DNA of 64,000 bases from Asterias rubens (Eukaryota > Echinodermata > Asteroidea > Forcipulatida > Asteriidae). This document shows, piece after piece, positions 59,800 through 64,000 of the stretch. Both the position numbers and the translations under genes were made by a program. The first letter of the stretch is position 1; each line of letters opens with the position of its first letter. The stretch spans positions 2,245,488-2,309,487 of the forward strand of contig NC_047076.1 of NCBI RefSeq assembly GCF_902459465.1, given 5' to 3'. The notes below the pieces were generated by a model. That model had not been told where the DNA came from and made no database searches. It worked only from the letters and a program-made list of their open reading frames with translations.

Positions 59800-59915
59800 C
59801 TTCCCGAGTCCAAAGAAGAAGAAAAAATATCACAGGCATATTACTCGGTTGGGATTCGAGCCCACGACCCTTGCAATTCTAGAGCAGTGTCTTACCAACT
59901 AGGCTACCGAGATTG
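59800..59915 (-). mobile_element. tRNA-derived SINE, family S4
   Basis: Minus strand reads CTCGGTAGCCTAGTTGGTAA and GTGGGCTCGAATCCCAACCG; the acceptor arm CTCGGTA/AACCGAG nearly pairs and the T arm pairs, but the anticodon arm does not. A decayed tRNA gene is the alternative. Confidence 0.5.
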
Positions 59916-60230
59916 GTGTCAGCCCAACTTTTGCAGTGCTGGGCCCATACCTATGATTCTGCTTACTTGTTCTTTTTTTTGCCGAGTAGTTTTGTTGCGG
60001 TACGAGTGCCTCTTTAAACTTTTTTTGTGTGGCACAACCGGATCTGAACTTCAACCGGCTGACTTCCAATCCTACTTTTTGATCAACCTGGCCTCGCATC
60101 GAAGGTAAACTCATTTTGCTCCCATTCATGATTAAAACGAGGCTGGGAGGTAAACATCTATGGGCGTAAGGGGAGCTCTTCGGTTACTGTTTGTAACGTT
60201 TCTCAGATTGTGTATCCTGTTATTATACAC

Positions 60231-60385
60231 ATAATGAATGTTTATGAGTGCAATGGTGCGAATATGTTCATGAGTTGAAAGATGGAATGTTCTATTAAAC
60301 GAGGCGGAGCCGAGTTGAATGGAACATTCCATCTTTCAACTCATGAAAATTTCGCACCATTGCACGAATGAAAAACATTCATTAT
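60231..60385. mobile_element. Palindromic element (ATAATGAATGTTT termini)
   Basis: Arms ATAATGAATGTTTATGAGTG... and their complement ending CATTCATTAT; inner arms GATGGAATGTTC / GGAACATTCCATC around GGCGGAGCC. 155 bp. Confidence 0.65.
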
Positions 60386-60569
60386 TTGTTTTATATAACA
60401 TCCAAGTACATCTTTGTCATTTTGATTAAAAGATACAACTTTCAAAACAAACAAAACGTAGGCCTACAATTTGTAATTGTAGAAGCCGAATGTTAAGTAA
60501 TTTTACTACCTTGCAGTAACACTGCTGCGTTACCAAAGACACGCGCACGCAGTGATATGTGTTTACTCA

Positions 60570-60646
60570 GCTTTTTCGTTCCATCCGAAAAGTACTATTG
60601 CACGCTGGCAGCGTGCAATGGTACTTTTCGGATGGAACGAAAAAGC
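60570..60646. repeat. 38-bp near-perfect inverted repeat
   Basis: Arms of 38 bp centred at 60608 with one mismatch; arm starts GCTTTTTCGTTCCATCCGAA. It may be the edge of a larger foldback element continuing to about 60760. Confidence 0.82.
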
Positions 60647-60785
60647 ACGGTGAGTGACTCAGCGTGCAATGGCACTTTTATTTGCTATCACGTGACGGAC
60701 AATCCTCCAATCAAATGGCAAGGATCTGCTCGGGTGTTATATAATAGGGATTATTTGTCTTGCGTTGACATAATCGCTCCGGATT

Positions 60786-61159
60786 GCTGGTGTCGCATGC
60801 AATTATGTCCTCTATGCAATACTATCCGGAGGACATTATTGCATATGCAATTATGTTCGCCGGGCGGTTTTGCATTATGCAACGTGTCCGCCCGAACGCT
60901 GCTACATAATGCAATTGTGTCCGCCCCCGTGCAAAACCGTCCTTGCAGTAAATTAAACGCCCTTAGTCGAGGTAACACGTTCGCCATTTTTTTAACAAGC
61001 TAAGTGCATGTCATGAATGACATGGATATGTTCGGCCGTTGGGTATTTCGCTGCAATCCTAAAATACGTGAGTATTCATGCTGCATATACGTCGGTTCAG
61101 TGCATGCACGCTCGCACGGACAGTATTGCATGGCGGACACAATTGCATCTGACACCGGC
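60786..61159 (-). mobile_element. Palindrome-array element, copy 2
   Basis: Inverted copy of the 57.05 kb element, about 374 bp, with the same block order read from the other end, fewer internal units and the same GACACCGGC terminus. A 24-base poly(A) run follows at 61167-61190. The two copies lie on either side of the actin-like 5' end. Confidence 0.7.
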
Positions 61160-61345
61160 GATATGTAAAAAAAAAAAAAAAAAAAAAAAACCTTTTGAAA
61201 CTAACTTTTTCAAAAGTTAGTCTAGTTCCACAAGTATTTTTATAAATATTAAAATAATTGAACAGTTCCAAAAACCAAAGTTATACTTTGCCTTTGCCTT
61301 TAAGCAGCTCTGTATTAAAATTTACCAATGCTTTTGAAGTGCTCT

Positions 61346-61728
61346 TTAAAGAAACTGGACACAATTGGTCTTCTCACTTGGTGTATCTCAACATAATGCA
61401 TAAGATAACAAATCTGAAAATTTGAGCTCAGCTGGTCGTCGAAGTTGTGAGAGAGCAATGGAAGAAAAACACCCTTGTCGCACAACAAGTTGTGTTCCTT
61501 CAGATGCTTGATGAAGAGACCTCAAAATCTAATTCCGAGGTCTCGAAATCAAATTCAAATATTTTAGTAAGAAATTACTTCTTTCTCAAAAACTATGTTA
61601 CTTCAGAGGGAGCCGTTTCTCACAATGTTTTTATACTATCAACAGCTCTACATTGATCGTTAACAAGTAAGTTTTTATGCTAAAGTTTGTTTTAAGTGAT
61701 TACCGATAGTGATTACCAGTGCCTTTAA
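61346..61728 (+). mobile_element. MITE family 1, full length
   Basis: TTAA at 61346-61349 and 61725-61728. A small deletion near the left end removes part of the TTGGTAATTGTCAAAG segment; a short duplication lies near the right end. Confidence 0.75.
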
Positions 61729-62540
61729 AACGAACTTTTCACATTAATTTTTTAGCTATATTGTATACACACTTTTATGTGATTATTGACTCCCCTCCCA
61801 TTTGTTTTGTATATATCTCTAGGCAACCTAATCTCTGTATTAATTACTTTCATTCCTTTAATTTGGTAATAAGTTTTGGAATGTTTTGTTTGTGAATGAT
61901 GAGATATTTATGAGCGTGAATAAACGGAGTCGTATAACTCCAATCGAGAGAAGAAAAAGAAAAAAAAGGGGAAACAAATTCGACGTTACAGAAACCCAAA
62001 GCAAACTTTACCTTTAAGCAGCTCTGTAAACTGACCCAGGCTTTTTAAAGTGCCTCTTTTAAGAATAAATAATGGCAGTTCAACATGAAACCGAAACAGG
62101 TCGGTCGCGGTGTGTTTATCGAAACCAATTTAATGAAAATGTCATCTTTGGTATAGATGATAATGCGGGGGGGGGGGGGGGGGGGACGTCCAAATTTGCG
62201 GATGGTGTAAGGACACAATAGCTTTCTAGGCTTTGCAATGCAACATTTTTTTGTTACACTGAAACCCTTTGGGAGGGCTCTTAAATCTGTTTATAATATA
62301 GAATACTGATTAATTTCCCTCTCTGTAAAAAGATGCGGGACTTCTAAGCATTGTTCGTAATTTCCCGCGGCTGCGACTCTGCAAAAGTCACGTCAAGAGA
62401 GGGCGCTCGAGAAACCCTTGTAACATGGGTTACCAGGGCCCAAGTTTAAAGAGCCGTTTAACGTTTTTATGCTCACTAAAATTGAGCACGATACCAGTAC
62501 CAATGTTGTTCATAATATGACATGGCGGTTTGGCTGGTAA

Positions 62541-62711
62541 CCTTATTCGGATTCATGTTGTGCTATTCCCCCCAAATTCTTATCCATCACTTCTGAATTT
62601 CCAATTAAATATCACTCCATACCTTATTCGGATTCATGTAATTTTGTTGTGCTATTCCCCCCAAATTCTTATCCATCACTTCTGAATTTCCAATTAAATA
62701 TCACTCCATAT
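62541..62711. repeat. 81-bp tandem duplication
   Basis: CCTTATTCGGATTCATGT at 62541 recurs at 62622 and the next ~70 bases (CCCCCCAAATTCTTATCC, TTCCAATTAAATATCACTCC) are repeated; the second unit has about 8 extra bases. Degenerate relatives follow to 62.9 kb. Confidence 0.75.
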
Positions 62712-63439
62712 ATTATATTCAATAGTTACTCCCAAAATACTATCCCTCATCTTTGAATTGCTAATTCGTTATTGAATTCAAATACAGTCAAACAAATAAA
62801 TATTTCAATTTTTCCCTCTCATTTAGGAGTTTCCAATTAGTAACATTATTTTTCCGGGACAGTTTCCCCCAAATTATTACACGCCATCTTTAATAGCCAA
62901 TTCATAAATAATTTTGTTTCTATAAGTTCATTTTTTTCAGTTTAACTTCCGAGTTCTTTCCCTTTACCAAGCCATAACTTGTGTTGCTCTCCTAATTAAT
63001 TTATTAATTTGTCGCGACCTAAATACACATGATAAATAAATGTACAAGTACTTCAAAGATTACAAAGAAATTACACTGTTTTATTTTTTGGCCATAGCAA
63101 CATTCGTGTCCTGCTAACAGTCAAAATAGTACACAAATTAAACGATTGCCTTCACCAGTAACAAAATTTATCTAAATATACAAGTTTTCAAGTTACGAGA
63201 AATAACTTTTTTTGCGTAGCTCAGAGTTGTTCTGTTTATCTTTCATACAAAACCAACCCACAGTGACCGTATACACGGCCAACTGCAGAGATAGATATTG
63301 CAAGAGTTTGTTTATAATTTAACCAATTTGTTTTTTTCTAGAGCCAATTTTCATCAGAACAACTCTTTGCAAACCGCAACAGAAATGTCGGTTTAGAAGG
63401 TGTTTTTTTTGCAAGTTGTTGTTTCAGCGACATTTCAGT
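62712..63439. other. 3' flank of the second actin, no feature recognised
   Basis: AT-rich. Degenerate copies of the 62.5 kb duplication continue to about 62900; beyond that nothing. Confidence 0.4.
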
Positions 63440-63445
63440 TTTATT
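63440..63445 (-). terminator. Possible poly(A) signal of the second actin
   Basis: AATAAA on the minus strand about 315 bases past the stop codon of the partial actin. Other AATAAA hexamers further downstream (for example near 63080) could serve instead. Confidence 0.3.
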
Positions 63446-63760
63446 TGCAATTAGTACCAAATGTAACTATAACTCAAAAGAGTTTGTTTGTTTAGTATAA
63501 GTTAAAGTGTCGGGCCGCAGTTACTTCTTTTTAAAGCCCATGTGTTATAATATTTTTTTTATAGAACAGACGCATACGCCAACAAAACGGGGAGGTGTCT
63601 GGTGCAGTGAACAAAATATCAGGCACAGTTTTGAGTTGATGTTGATCATAGCAAGTTTAGTAAAAGGTTATGAACGAGTCTCAAATAAGGTGTTATGATT
63701 GAGACTTAAAAGGAACCAGTGGTTCAAAGTCTGTGGTTATGCCTTTTGGGGGCAGTTTGT

Positions 63761-64000
<240 letters not shown>

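Noticed and set aside
59835-59912. tRNA gene on the minus strand
   Set aside because: Acceptor and T arms nearly pair, but the anticodon arm does not; better as a SINE head.

Overview
The window is eukaryotic nuclear DNA: AT-rich, intron-rich and crowded with short non-autonomous transposons and tRNA-derived SINEs. The actin protein (start [10 protein letters not shown], introns after codons 42 and 122 and within codon 205) and the repeat content point to an invertebrate deuterostome, most likely an echinoderm and probably a sea star. The clade is inferred from protein and gene structure; no species marker is present.

Layout. (1) 1-29 kb: no gene I can name. It holds dispersed repeats, MITEs, SINEs, minisatellites, the 3' end of a CR1/L2-like LINE (minus strand, 23.58-24.11 kb) and one weak candidate exon near 26.0 kb. 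(2) 29.1-34.2 kb, minus strand: a complete gene for the kinetochore protein SPC25 (240 aa, six coding exons plus an untranslated leader). (3) 34.58-39.46 kb, plus strand: a complete RAB18 GTPase gene (206 aa, seven exons). The two genes are head to head, with about 0.43 kb between the SPC25 leader donor and the RAB18 start codon, so they probably share a promoter region. (4) 44.8-53.4 kb, plus strand: a conventional actin gene (376 aa, four coding exons), with a probable leader exon about 5.3 kb upstream beside a consensus CArG box. (5) 54.4-59.4 kb, minus strand: a divergent actin-like gene (372 aa, five coding exons) that shares the actin intron positions and has one extra intron; its nucleotide pocket is altered. 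(6) 63,761-64,000, minus strand: the last 80 codons of a second conventional actin, 237/240 bases identical to the first by my reading. Regions 4 to 6 form an actin cluster.

SPC25 (kinetochore) and RAB18 (membrane traffic, lipid droplets) have no known joint function; their link here is positional. Most other sequence is explained by repeats. The main groups are a TTAA-flanked MITE superfamily (piggyBac-like target site), hAT-like MITEs with perfect 8-bp target duplications, several palindromic elements and several SINE families.

All gene models were built by eye from splice signals and family knowledge, without transcripts. Exon edges inside conserved coding sequence are firm; leader exons, UTR ends and promoters are inferred.
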